Below are positions 33,415 through 41,698 of a stretch of 42,672 nt of DNA, in pieces; the stretch's first letter is position 1, and every line of letters starts with the position of its first letter. The position numbers were made by a program, and so were the translations under genes. The notes below the pieces were generated by a model. The model saw only the letters and a program-made list of their open reading frames with translations. It did no database searches and had not been told where the DNA came from. This DNA is from Acetatifactor sp. (lineage in GTDB: Bacteria > Bacillota > Clostridia > Lachnospirales > Lachnospiraceae). Location: positions 1 to 42,672 of the forward strand of contig JAEDDX010000018.1 in assembly GCA_016293615.1 (NCBI GenBank). The letters are read 5' to 3'.

Positions 33415-34080
33415 TTAACGGCAGATCCTCCCGTCCTCCATACGGAGAATCTTTCCTGTCGCTCTGGCCAGATCCGGATTGTGGGTGATCAGGATTAAGG
33501 TCTGATTCAGCTGTCTCACCGAATTCTGCAGAAGGCACATAACCTCCTCACCATTCTTGGAATCCAGCGCACCCGTGGGTTCGTCTGCCAGGATCAGAGA
33601 GGGACGATTGGCCAACGCTCTGGCGATGGCCGCACGCTGCTGTTGTCCGCCGGACAGCTGCCCCGGCAGACACTTTCTCTTATCCTTTAATCCAAGCAGT
33701 TCAATGATATGGTCAATGTAGGCCTTGTCCGGCTTCTGATGATCCAAAAGAATCGGCATATGGATATTTTCCTCTACCGTCAGAATCGGCATCAGATGAT
33801 ACGCCTGAAAGACGAAACCAATCTTTCGTCTCCGATACACGGACAGCTCCGTGTCGTTCATTTTCGTAATCTCACGCCCTTCCACGAAGATTTTGCCGGA
33901 GGTAGGAGTATCCACACCCCCTATCATATGCAGCAGTGTCGATTTTCCGGAGCCGGAGGCCCCGACGATCGCCATCGTCTCTCCTTTTTCCACCGACATG
34001 GTCACATCCTGAAGGGCGCGGACCACTGCATCTCCCTGCCCATATACCTTTGTTACATTTTCCAGTCTTACAATTTCCAT
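33415..34080 (-). CDS. ABC transporter ATP-binding protein (MacB/LolD type)
   Basis: 221 residues. Walker A GASGSGKST at 40-48, signature LSGGQQQ at 142-148, Walker B LILADEP at 162-168 and H of the switch region in LITHNPD. This is the ATPase class that partners FtsX-like permeases for export or peptide-antibiotic detoxification. It starts 16 nt after the permease stop. Confidence 0.94.
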   Translation of the reverse strand: MEIVRLENVTKVYGQGDAVVRALQDVTMSVEKGETMAIVGASGSGKSTLLHMIGGVDTPTSGKIFVEGREITKMNDTELSVYRRRKIGFVFQAYHLMPILTVEENIHMPILLDHQKPDKAYIDHIIELLGLKDKRKCLPGQLSGGQQQRAAIARALANRPSLILADEPTGALDSKNGEEVMCLLQNSVRQLNQTLILITHNPDLARATGKILRMEDGRICR

Positions 34081-34096
34081 TCCTTACCTCTCTCCA

Positions 34097-36202
34097 TTAC
34101 TCATTCCCGGCCAGACTCTCTGCCATCGTTACCTTCACGCTCTTTACTGCCACTGATGTGCAGATACAAAGCAGCACCAATCCGCATATTGCCATCAAAA
34201 CAAACATTCCCCACGGGAAACCTATTTCCACATAAAATATAAGATTGATCAATTCCCGAACCAGATACAATGCGCAATATCCAAAGAGCAGACCGATCAG
34301 GGCTGCTCCGATTGCTGTGATCACGCCTTCCAGCAGCACCGTGTACAGTAATCGATTCTCACTCATGCCAAGCACCCGCAGCTGTGCAAATTCCTGCCTT
34401 CGAAGATACATATTGCTGAAGGTGATGTTCAGCATATTCAAAAGATTCATCACCACAATGAAGACGACTCCTCCGGTAAATGCAAGGATCACATACCGAA
34501 AGATCCCTATTTCATCCAGCACATTCAAATAGCGTATCCGAAGTCCAACAACCGAAACAGGCTCGCTCGCATATACAATGTCCAAAAGATTTCCAATGCT
34601 CTTTCCTTTCATGGAAAAGACTGTTCCGCAGGGGTAGTCCTCCGAAAGACCGGTATCTGCCGTGAACCGCTCCAGCGGAAGAATCAGCCGAATAAAATTA
34701 TCCATCTGTTCATTCGGATCGACCTCGACTGCGATATTGGGATCTCTCTCAATGATCCCTTCAATCACATAGGTTTTTGTGAAGCCTTCCGCAATACATT
34801 CCTGATAACAGTCATACTGAGCATGTATCCTTTCAACTAAATAATTCTCACTGTCAGCTTCCGGCAACCGTTCCTGCAGCTTCTTGGCATAGTGCTGATA
34901 GTCCAGCACCTCAATGGTATCCCCCACCTGATAATCGGTCATCTTCATAATGGTCCGCCTGTCGTTTAGTGTATCGTCATTTTCCACCACCACACTGGTG
35001 CCGCCCACCAGAATCACGCCGTTTTCGCTAAGCTGCAGCGTTCCCTCTGTCAGGTATTTTTTCAGTCTGCCGTAATCCTCCTCGTCATACCCGAATAAAT
35101 CGATCTGGGAAAGCATCGTCGTTGCCACCTGCATCATCGTCCCTTCCTCCTCCAGGTTCGGGAGATAGTGATAAAACCAGGTAGCCTCGGGACAAGACTG
35201 ACTAAAATCCGAATCCACATGCTCACTCAGAATTCTGGGATCAGTTGCATTGAGCTTTGCCGCATGTACCGGTTTTGCCTTCTTCACATTGCTTTGTTCC
35301 TCGATCAATGCAACCTGTTCCTCTCGGAAGACATAATTATTCTGCTGGTCCTCCGCCGTCATATCGGCAGCAGCGAATGATACAACACCAAACTGATAAA
35401 CTCCCCAGTTTCCCTTTGTATCTATCACATATTCTTCCAACATGGTTTCAAAGGCTACCAGCAGGCAAACCGCTGCAATTCCCATGCCAATGGAAAACAC
35501 GGAGATCAAATACCGCCTCGGATTTCTCTTTAAACTCTTGGCCGCATAATCGCCTTCCACACCGAACAAAATACCCCAGATACTCTTCCCGTGAACCTTG
35601 ATCTTCTCCTCCCGGATTTTGTATTTTCCCCGAACGGCATCCACGGGTGTCATATGCTTGATCACCTTACAGCAATCCTCCATGGCAAACACCATATCGC
35701 CCAGAAAGGCAATCAGGATCAGTGCTAGTGCGATTCCGTAGAAACCGGCATCCCATTTCATACGGCTGGCCAATACAGAATAAATGCCAAAACCGGTTGC
35801 AATTCCGAGCAGCAGCCCCACACCCTCCAGTGCAAAACCGATGGTGTAGGCATAACTTTTCAGCTGTGGTTTCGTCGCTCCGATACAACGCAGCATCCCG
35901 AAGTCCTTGATCTGTTCCATCAGGAGAAGCTGAATCGCATTTCGAACCACCCCCACTCCCAATATGGTAAACAGATAGGCAACGAACCAGGCACTGAGGC
36001 GGATTGTGTAGATGCTCTCCCGCAGGTCTTTCTCAGGGTAAAACGCTGCATACTGTGCCCGGAAGCCTGCCAGATAGGTTTCCACAGAATTCAAAAACAC
36101 AAAAAGAAGGGCAACGCTCATGGTGATGCCAAGCACACACAGCACAGCCCTCCGTTTATTTTTATAGATATATTTGATTGCCATCTGTCTGTAATCCTGC
36201 AT
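34097..36202 (-). CDS. FtsX-like ABC transporter permease
   Basis: 701 residues, about eight membrane segments in a 4+4 layout: 20-40, 70-92, 118-140, 150-172, then about 232-254, 575-600, 625-650 and 660-690. Between segments five and six lies a large external domain of about 320 residues. Cytoplasmic loops carry the FGMLRCIGATKPQL and FAQLRVLGMSENRL coupling motifs of FtsX domains. This differs from the ten-segment BceB type but the big external loop and the linked kinase suggest sensing or removal of a cell-envelope antibiotic. AAAGGAG precedes the ATG; first gene of the operon. Confidence 0.92.
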   Translation of the reverse strand: MQDYRQMAIKYIYKNKRRAVLCVLGITMSVALLFVFLNSVETYLAGFRAQYAAFYPEKDLRESIYTIRLSAWFVAYLFTILGVGVVRNAIQLLLMEQIKDFGMLRCIGATKPQLKSYAYTIGFALEGVGLLLGIATGFGIYSVLASRMKWDAGFYGIALALILIAFLGDMVFAMEDCCKVIKHMTPVDAVRGKYKIREEKIKVHGKSIWGILFGVEGDYAAKSLKRNPRRYLISVFSIGMGIAAVCLLVAFETMLEEYVIDTKGNWGVYQFGVVSFAAADMTAEDQQNNYVFREEQVALIEEQSNVKKAKPVHAAKLNATDPRILSEHVDSDFSQSCPEATWFYHYLPNLEEEGTMMQVATTMLSQIDLFGYDEEDYGRLKKYLTEGTLQLSENGVILVGGTSVVVENDDTLNDRRTIMKMTDYQVGDTIEVLDYQHYAKKLQERLPEADSENYLVERIHAQYDCYQECIAEGFTKTYVIEGIIERDPNIAVEVDPNEQMDNFIRLILPLERFTADTGLSEDYPCGTVFSMKGKSIGNLLDIVYASEPVSVVGLRIRYLNVLDEIGIFRYVILAFTGGVVFIVVMNLLNMLNITFSNMYLRRQEFAQLRVLGMSENRLLYTVLLEGVITAIGAALIGLLFGYCALYLVRELINLIFYVEIGFPWGMFVLMAICGLVLLCICTSVAVKSVKVTMAESLAGNE

Positions 36203-36264
36203 GGTACTTCTCCTTTCTCTGATAACTATACTTTACCACACATTTCTTACAGCACAATGACTTA

Positions 36265-36288
36265 GTACCTTACAATATTGTAAGATAC
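36265..36288. promoter_or_regulatory. 24-bp near-perfect palindrome upstream of the ABC operon
   Basis: The 16-bp core CTTACAATATTGTAAG (36269-36284) is perfect and the arms extend to 24 bp with one mismatched pair. It lies 63 nt before the permease ATG and just beyond the nagA stop. Likely an operator for the linked response regulator or another dimer. Confidence 0.6.
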
Positions 36289-36290
36289 CT

Positions 36291-37469
36291 TCATCGGTGG
36301 CAGCAAGGGATTTTGTTTTGTTCTTCGCAAGCCTGAGAAGTTTCTTTCCCGGCTGCACCCGTAATCATCTGCCCTGCTATAAAAACTGCTTTCACCTGCA
36401 GCTTCCGATCCAAGATGACAATATCGGCACGCTTCCCCACTTCCAGACTCCCCACATGCTCTGCTCCGATTACCCGGGAAGGGGCAGTAGACGCCGCATA
36501 GACCGCATCTTCCAGCCGGATTCCGAAGGAGACTGCTCTTCTCACGCACTCCGTCAGAGTGACCGCCGAGCAGGCCAGCGTATCCGTTCCGGTGAGCCTT
36601 GCCTTACCATCTTTCAATGTAATCCCCTGTCCTCCAAGAGTATACTCCCCATCCGGCATACCGGTACATCGCCCGGAATCCGAGACCAGAACCAGCTTTT
36701 CCCCAAAGAGTTTCGCCGTCATACGCAGGACAGCTGGTGCTACATGATTGCCGTCTGCAATCAGTTCCACCGTAGCGCCCGCATCAAAAGCGGCGCCGAT
36801 GACTCCGGGGTCCCGATGATGCAGGGGCGGCATGGCATTGTAGAGGTGCGTTGTGTGGGTCGCTCCCATCCGAAAAGCCTCCGCCGCCGTCTCGTAGGAG
36901 GCAGTCGTGTGGCCGATGGATACCGTACACCTCCGGGAGGCCTCCCGAATCAGTTCCATACAGTCGGTGGTCTCCGGTGCCACCGTCATCAGTCTGATCA
37001 GATTACCGGATGCCCGGAAGAATCGCAGAAGCAGACTGATATCCGGAGTCTGAACAGCTTCCGGGTTCTGCGCCCCGCACTTCTTTCTGCTGATAAAAGG
37101 TCCCTCCAGATTCACCCCCAACAATCTTGCACCCTGTCCCGGGCGAGTAAAATCGCGGATCGTCACCAACGCTTTTGTCAGTTCCTGCTCCGAAAGAGTC
37201 ATCAATGTGGCCACCCAGCCGGTTACACCGTTTGCCGCATAAAACTCAGACAATCTGCCCAATCCCTCCGGGCTGCCGTCACCGGCATCCTCCCCTACAG
37301 CCCCATGGGAATGAATGTCGATCAGTCCCGGAATCACATAATCTCCCTGAGCATCAAAGTCACCTTTCCCGGAAACCTCTCCGCCTGTTTTGCGGATCAC
37401 CTGATCAAACTCCAGTCCGCCTTCCACAAATTCGCGTCCAATGAAAATCTTTCCGTTCACAATCCTCAT
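36291..37469 (-). CDS. nagA: N-acetylglucosamine-6-phosphate deacetylase
   Basis: 392 residues from the ATG at 37469. Removes the acetyl group from GlcNAc-6-P in amino-sugar use. GLIDIHSHG (H53, H55) is the metal site of the amidohydrolase family; LEGPF, SIGHTTA, THLYNAM and HHRDPGVIG follow in order, and VLVSDSGRCTGMPDG provides the catalytic Asp region. AGGAG lies 12 nt upstream. It is divergent from a GH20 hexosaminidase, with which it makes a short cytoplasmic pathway. No nagB in the window. Confidence 0.94.
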   Translation of the reverse strand: MRIVNGKIFIGREFVEGGLEFDQVIRKTGGEVSGKGDFDAQGDYVIPGLIDIHSHGAVGEDAGDGSPEGLGRLSEFYAANGVTGWVATLMTLSEQELTKALVTIRDFTRPGQGARLLGVNLEGPFISRKKCGAQNPEAVQTPDISLLLRFFRASGNLIRLMTVAPETTDCMELIREASRRCTVSIGHTTASYETAAEAFRMGATHTTHLYNAMPPLHHRDPGVIGAAFDAGATVELIADGNHVAPAVLRMTAKLFGEKLVLVSDSGRCTGMPDGEYTLGGQGITLKDGKARLTGTDTLACSAVTLTECVRRAVSFGIRLEDAVYAASTAPSRVIGAEHVGSLEVGKRADIVILDRKLQVKAVFIAGQMITGAAGKETSQACEEQNKIPCCHR

Positions 37470-37514
37470 AACTTTCCAACACTCCTCTGATCCTCTCCGG
37501 CAAAATCTAAGAAA

Positions 37515-37538
37515 ATCATAACACAATCACCGCCAAAA
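37515..37538 (-). promoter_or_regulatory. nagA promoter with TTTTGGCGGTG element
   Basis: Minus strand: TTTTGGCGGTG (37528-37538), 7 nt, then TATGAT (37515-37520) preceded by an extended -10 TG. The same arrangement occurs upstream of the iron alcohol dehydrogenase (40562-40585). Confidence 0.5.
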
Positions 37539-37561
37539 ACCCAGAGAATCCGAGAAAAAGA

Positions 37562-37590
37562 TTGCCCTGTCACCCTCTGCATGCTACACT
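37562..37590 (+). promoter_or_regulatory. Promoter of the GH20 gene
   Basis: TTGCCC (37562-37567), 17-nt spacer, TACACT (37585-37590), about 32 nt before the ATG. Confidence 0.5.
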
Positions 37591-37622
37591 TAAATCAGTA
37601 CCAGCGAAAGGAGACTTAAGCC

Positions 37623-38678
37623 ATGAAAAACCTGAAAGTCTTTCACATTGATGCCGGAAGAAAATATTATTCCAAAGAGCAGCTAATGGATCTGATCGAT
37701 GTCTGTTCGGATCATGGATTCAATCTGCTGGAACTGGCCATCGGAAATGATGGATTCAGAATGCTGCTGGAATGTATGGACCTGACAACTCCTTACGGAA
37801 GCTATGCCGGAGATTGTGTACGAAGTGCTCTGCACGAAGGCAACCTTGCCTACTGCGACAACGGTACCAACGAGCTGACAGAGGAAGAAGTTGATTTTCT
37901 CATCCGCTACGCCGGCGAAAGAGGAATCGGCGTGATGCCTTTGATCAATTCCCCGGGGCATATGGACGCCATCCTGACAGCGATGATAGTACTGGGCATC
38001 TCTGACCCTGCATACAAAAGCTCCGCCACCACCGTAGACCTGAACAACCGGGAAGCGGTCGCCTTCACCGTGGCATTACTGGAAAAATATATCCAATGGT
38101 TCGCCGGAAAGGGCTGCAAGTATTTTAATCTGGGAAGTGACGAATATGCCAACGATGTGCTTTCCTCCGGCTTTGCATCCCTTCAAAACAAGGAGCAGTA
38201 TGAATACCACAAGTTCATCTCCTATGTCAACCGGCTTGCAGGGATCATCAAGGAAAACGGAATGACTCCCGTGATGTTCAATGACGGTGTCTACTATAAC
38301 AAAGACTTGACCGGCGGTATTTTGGACAAGGATATCGTCGTATCCTACTGGAGCTTCGGCTGGCCCTCCTATGACCCTGCACCTGTGGAATTTGTGGAAG
38401 CACAGGGCCACCAGATTCTGGACACTTCTGCTGCGTGGTACTATGTGCTGGGACGAACCGCGGGAGACGGCGGCAATCAGGACTTCACCTACCAGTCCGC
38501 CCTGAAATCCATGGCTGAGCCCGTCAGCCCCGTTGCCTCTGCCATGAAACAATCCTCTCCCATTGGCAGTATGTTCTGCCTCTGGTCAGACGACCCCCGG
38601 GTGCCTTATGATGAAAAAGAGGTTGCAAGACTTCACTGTCTGCTGGAACATTTTCACCCGGAACAGAAGCCAAACTGA
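37623..38678 (+). CDS. Cytoplasmic beta-N-acetylhexosaminidase, GH20
   Basis: 351 residues, only the TIM-barrel catalytic domain and no signal peptide. The GH20 catalytic pair is D173-E174 in FNLGSDEYAND; SPGHMDA (about 110-116) and the substrate-site Trp residues in SYWSFGW and MFCLWSDD are also visible. It cleaves terminal GlcNAc or GalNAc by substrate-assisted catalysis. Acting inside the cell next to nagA, it probably trims imported oligosaccharides or phosphorylated disaccharides. AAAGGAG lies 9 nt before the ATG. Confidence 0.92.
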   Translation: MKNLKVFHIDAGRKYYSKEQLMDLIDVCSDHGFNLLELAIGNDGFRMLLECMDLTTPYGSYAGDCVRSALHEGNLAYCDNGTNELTEEEVDFLIRYAGERGIGVMPLINSPGHMDAILTAMIVLGISDPAYKSSATTVDLNNREAVAFTVALLEKYIQWFAGKGCKYFNLGSDEYANDVLSSGFASLQNKEQYEYHKFISYVNRLAGIIKENGMTPVMFNDGVYYNKDLTGGILDKDIVVSYWSFGWPSYDPAPVEFVEAQGHQILDTSAAWYYVLGRTAGDGGNQDFTYQSALKSMAEPVSPVASAMKQSSPIGSMFCLWSDDPRVPYDEKEVARLHCLLEHFHPEQKPN

Positions 38679-38692
38679 ATCAATATGCCAAG

Positions 38693-38732
38693 AAGGGCAG
38701 GATGTTCCAACGATTCGAACATCCTGCCCTTT
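38693..38732. terminator. Hairpin terminator between convergent GH20 and ProX genes
   Basis: A perfect stem of 14-15 bp, AGGGCAGGATGTTC against GAACATCCTGCCCT, with a 9-nt loop. Short T-rich stretches flank it on both strands, so it probably ends both transcripts. Confidence 0.85.
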
Positions 38733-38762
38733 CTGTCTCCCAACTTTTCTTCGGGGCGAACC

Positions 38763-39323
38763 TCAACATTCCTCCCCCACCAGCACCACCTTGGTGTAGT
38801 CGTGATGTACTGCCTTCAAAAATATGTCAAATACATCCGCAGTCTTCAACTTCAGGCTGGAGGTATTGATACAGGGATGGCATCCAAGGTACTCTCCCTT
38901 TAACACATCCTCATCTACGATCAGCTTCACCTTGTTTTCTTTATCATTCATCAGTCCCAACACACTGACGGAGCCCGGCGTAATGTCCAGATACTCCTCC
39001 ATCTTTTCCGGGGAACCGAAGCTTAGTCTGGCGCAGCCCAACTGCCCGGACAATTCCTTGGTCTTAAACACCTTGTCTCCCGGCATCATCAACAGGTAAA
39101 ACTGTGTCTGCTGTCTGTTGCACAAAAACAGGTTCTTGCAGACCGTTGCTTCCAAAATACCATCGATCGCAAGGCAGGCCTCCATCGTATCGGCGTTTGC
39201 ATCCGGATGGTCGCAGCGGTAATACTCCAACCCAAGTTCATCCAGCAGTTCATAGCATCTTTGTTCCTTGGGAAGTCTGCCCGATACATCCTCGGGTCTT
39301 CCTTTTTCCAACATCAGTTTCAT
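38763..39323 (-). CDS. ProX-type Ala-tRNA(Pro) deacylase (YbaK fold)
   Basis: 186 residues. A stand-alone member of the prolyl-tRNA editing family that hydrolyses alanine mischarged on tRNA-Pro. Visible family stretches are EATVCKNLFLCN with the key Lys, FYLLMMPGDKVF, LSFGSPEKMEEYL and PGSVSVLGLMND, and a late GCHPCINTSSLKL region. It begins 11 nt after the alcohol dehydrogenase stop with AGGAGAG as ribosome site, so the two genes form an operon. Confidence 0.92.
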   Translation of the reverse strand: MKLMLEKGRPEDVSGRLPKEQRCYELLDELGLEYYRCDHPDANADTMEACLAIDGILEATVCKNLFLCNRQQTQFYLLMMPGDKVFKTKELSGQLGCARLSFGSPEKMEEYLDITPGSVSVLGLMNDKENKVKLIVDEDVLKGEYLGCHPCINTSSLKLKTADVFDIFLKAVHHDYTKVVLVGEEC

Positions 39324-39334
39324 TGCGCCTCTCC

Positions 39335-40519
39335 TTACAGCTTTGCTTTCACAGCCAGTTTGTAGATGCTTGCAACATCCGCGGAGGAAAGCTTGACAAA
39401 TCCGCCTGTTCTTCCATCCTCGCCGAGACCGAATTTCTCTACCAACACAGGAATATCCTCTTCCCTGGCTCCAAGCTCCTCAAAATTGATCGGCATGCCG
39501 ATTGCTCTTAAGAAAGACCGAAAGGCATAGATTCCCTTTGCTGCGGTTTCCTCCGGATTCTCAAAATTCATCGGAACACCGAATACTCTATTAGCCATCT
39601 GTGCAAAACGCATCGGATTATGATGCATTACAAACTCCATCCAGGCCGGCATAATCACCGCAAGGCCTGCACCATGGGCACAATCATAGAGTCCTGACAA
39701 CTCATGCTCAATCCCATGACTGTTCCAATCCTGCTCTCGTCCTACTCCCACAATACCGTTGTGTGCGACGGTTCCTGCCCACATAATATTAGCCCGCGCA
39801 TCGTAATTGTTTGGATCGGCGATCACTCTCGGTGTCTCTTTCACCATTGTGATCAACACAGCCTCACACAATCTGTCAGTAATCTCAACCTCTGTTGTAT
39901 TCGTAAAATAACGCTCAAATACATGCGCCATAATATCTGTCGCACCACAGGCAGTCTGGTATGCCGGCAGGGTACAGGTAAGCTCCGGATTCATCACGGA
40001 GAACTTTGGACGAATAAACTCCGAACCGGCACCACGCTTTAACATACCCTCTTCCTTCGTGATCACCGAATCGCCTGAGCCTTCGCTTCCTGCTGCAGCA
40101 ATGGTGAGCACCGTTCCTACAGAAACCGCGGACCGGATCTGTGCCTTTCCGGAGTAAAAATCCCAAAAGTCGCCGTCATAAGGAATTCCCATCGCGATTG
40201 CCTTTGCACTATCGATTACGGAACCTCCGCCCACTGCAAGAATGAAATCCACCTTCTCCTTCTTACACAAAGCGATGCCTTCATATACCAACACATCTCT
40301 CGGATTTGGCATTACGCCGCCCAACAGTACAAACGGAATGTCTTCTGCATCCAAAGACTGCTTCACTCTGTCCAAAAGGCCGGAGCGAATCACCGAGCCG
40401 GAGCCATAATGAATCAGCACCTTACTTCCGCCGTATTTCCTGACATATTTGCCACACTCCTTCTCTCTTTCCTTTCCAAACACAAACTCTGTCGGGCTCA
40501 AAAAATTGAAACTGTTCAT
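39335..40519 (-). CDS. Iron-containing alcohol dehydrogenase (butanol dehydrogenase-like)
   Basis: 394 residues. Group III alcohol dehydrogenase that reduces aldehydes with NAD(P)H during fermentation. GGGSVIDSAKAIA is the nucleotide-binding GGGS motif; the metal ligands fall in ATDIMAHVFE, HGIEHELSG and DCAHGAGLAV. The butanol dehydrogenase (YugJ/BdhA) branch fits the C-terminal region best. AAAGGAG precedes the ATG and the ProX gene follows. Confidence 0.93.
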   Translation of the reverse strand: MNSFNFLSPTEFVFGKEREKECGKYVRKYGGSKVLIHYGSGSVIRSGLLDRVKQSLDAEDIPFVLLGGVMPNPRDVLVYEGIALCKKEKVDFILAVGGGSVIDSAKAIAMGIPYDGDFWDFYSGKAQIRSAVSVGTVLTIAAAGSEGSGDSVITKEEGMLKRGAGSEFIRPKFSVMNPELTCTLPAYQTACGATDIMAHVFERYFTNTTEVEITDRLCEAVLITMVKETPRVIADPNNYDARANIMWAGTVAHNGIVGVGREQDWNSHGIEHELSGLYDCAHGAGLAVIMPAWMEFVMHHNPMRFAQMANRVFGVPMNFENPEETAAKGIYAFRSFLRAIGMPINFEELGAREEDIPVLVEKFGLGEDGRTGGFVKLSSADVASIYKLAVKAKL

Positions 40520-40561
40520 ACTGCTTTCTCCTTTATCATGTGTTTTGTAACCATCATCGAA

Positions 40562-40585
40562 ATCATAGCATATCCACCGCCAAAA
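40562..40585 (-). promoter_or_regulatory. Alcohol dehydrogenase promoter with TTTTGGCGGTG element
   Basis: Minus strand: TTTTGGCGGTG (40575-40585), 7 nt, then TATGAT (40562-40567) with an extended -10 TG, as at nagA. No classical -35 box is present at the right distance. Confidence 0.5.
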
Positions 40586-40683
40586 GGGAAGAAGCCGACC
40601 TTCAAAACCTTACTCATGACCTAACTTCCCACATCAATAACATACCGCATTTACTTATGGTATGCTCTTAGGATAAGCAGACA

Positions 40684-41475
40684 TCATTTTCTGCCAATGA
40701 TGACAACATGATTGCTCGCGCCCAGCACTGACGGTTCACGGCATATACTGTAATGATACTCACACCATATTTGAAATTGACTTTCTTCCCACTGATCCAC
40801 CGTATGAGACAGAAGCGGTGCCAAACCATCCTGCGCAAAATGATCGATCATCTCCAGCCCATGTTCTCTATACATTGTTTCCATTTCATCTTTTGAGGAA
40901 TAATAGGTATCCGTCCAAAAACACTTCTCATCATCATGCTTTAATACGCCTGTCTCGATAAGCTGTTTTGCCAGCTGCCCATCTAAATATTTTACATCGC
41001 TTGTAGCAACATATTGAAACACATAATATCTTGGAATATACGCAGTAACCAACAGTCCGCCTTTCTTCAACACCCTTAAGCATTCCTTCAGACATTTTTC
41101 TCTCTGGTCTTCTGTAATCAAGTGATAAAAAGGTCCCATATTCAAAACAACATCAAAGGTTTCATCCGCAAAACAGGACATATCCGTGGCGTCCAAAACC
41201 GCTGTATTCATAGAGTATTCCTTTGTTTTCAGCGTCTGGTTGATAATCTCTATGTGCCTTGGTGTAATGTCAGTAGCCGTTACATCATGTCCTTTATCAG
41301 CAAGCCAAAACGCATAAACACCGGTTCCCGCCGCGCAGTCTAATATATTGCTTTTAGCAGCAATCACTTCGTCAAGAACTCTGGCAGTTGTGATAAATTC
41401 AAGCTTCCTGGCATGATTCGTAGTCAAACGATCTTCCTCTCTGTAATTTTCATAACTCTCAACAACATGATTCAT
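40684..41475 (-). CDS. Class I SAM-dependent methyltransferase
   Basis: 263 residues from the ATG at 41475. Motif I is LDCAAGTGVYAFWLA (about 45-59), followed by VTATDITPRH as the acidic post-I motif, and NMGPFYHL and LRVLKKGGLL as motifs II-III of a Rossmann methyltransferase. Substrate unknown. A GTG 21 nt earlier (41496) is also possible, since GGAGG overlaps it. Its first codons are inside the deleted GNAT frame, so the two genes were brought together by a deletion or the start has always been there. Confidence 0.88.
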   Translation of the reverse strand: MNHVVESYENYREEDRLTTNHARKLEFITTARVLDEVIAAKSNILDCAAGTGVYAFWLADKGHDVTATDITPRHIEIINQTLKTKEYSMNTAVLDATDMSCFADETFDVVLNMGPFYHLITEDQREKCLKECLRVLKKGGLLVTAYIPRYYVFQYVATSDVKYLDGQLAKQLIETGVLKHDDEKCFWTDTYYSSKDEMETMYREHGLEMIDHFAQDGLAPLLSHTVDQWEESQFQIWCEYHYSICREPSVLGASNHVVIIGRK

Positions 41476-41638
41476 AATGGTATACCAATCCTCCACCGCC
41501 GATAAGCTCCCCGGTTTCTTTCAATACAAATCCAAGATCATAATCATCCGGGTCATCTGCCCAGGCAAATACAGCATGTTCATCTCCGGGCTTAAGGTTC
41601 CTAATAATCAATCTATCTGTTTCTATCGTTACCCTCAC
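41459..41638 (-). pseudogene. Internally deleted GNAT acetyltransferase
   Basis: 59 residues from a GTG with GAGGAG 6 nt upstream. The start ETDRLIIRNLKPGDEHAVFAWADDP is the N-terminus of RimJ/RimL-like GNAT proteins. It then jumps directly to DLGFVLKETGELIGGGGL, which in full-length relatives lies about 45-50 residues later, and ends 15 residues on, lacking the acetyl-CoA-binding motif A. So it carries an internal deletion and a truncation. The frame remains open across the internal junction. Confidence 0.75.
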
Positions 41639-41698
41639 AGTAATCTCCTCACCTATCATATGGAAAGCCAAAAGCTATACCTCTTTTGCTGCATAATC

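Noticed and set aside
40641..40664. CATACC/GGTATG inverted repeat after the methyltransferase
   Set aside because: Only 6-bp arms with a 12-nt loop and no clear U-run; too weak to call a terminator.
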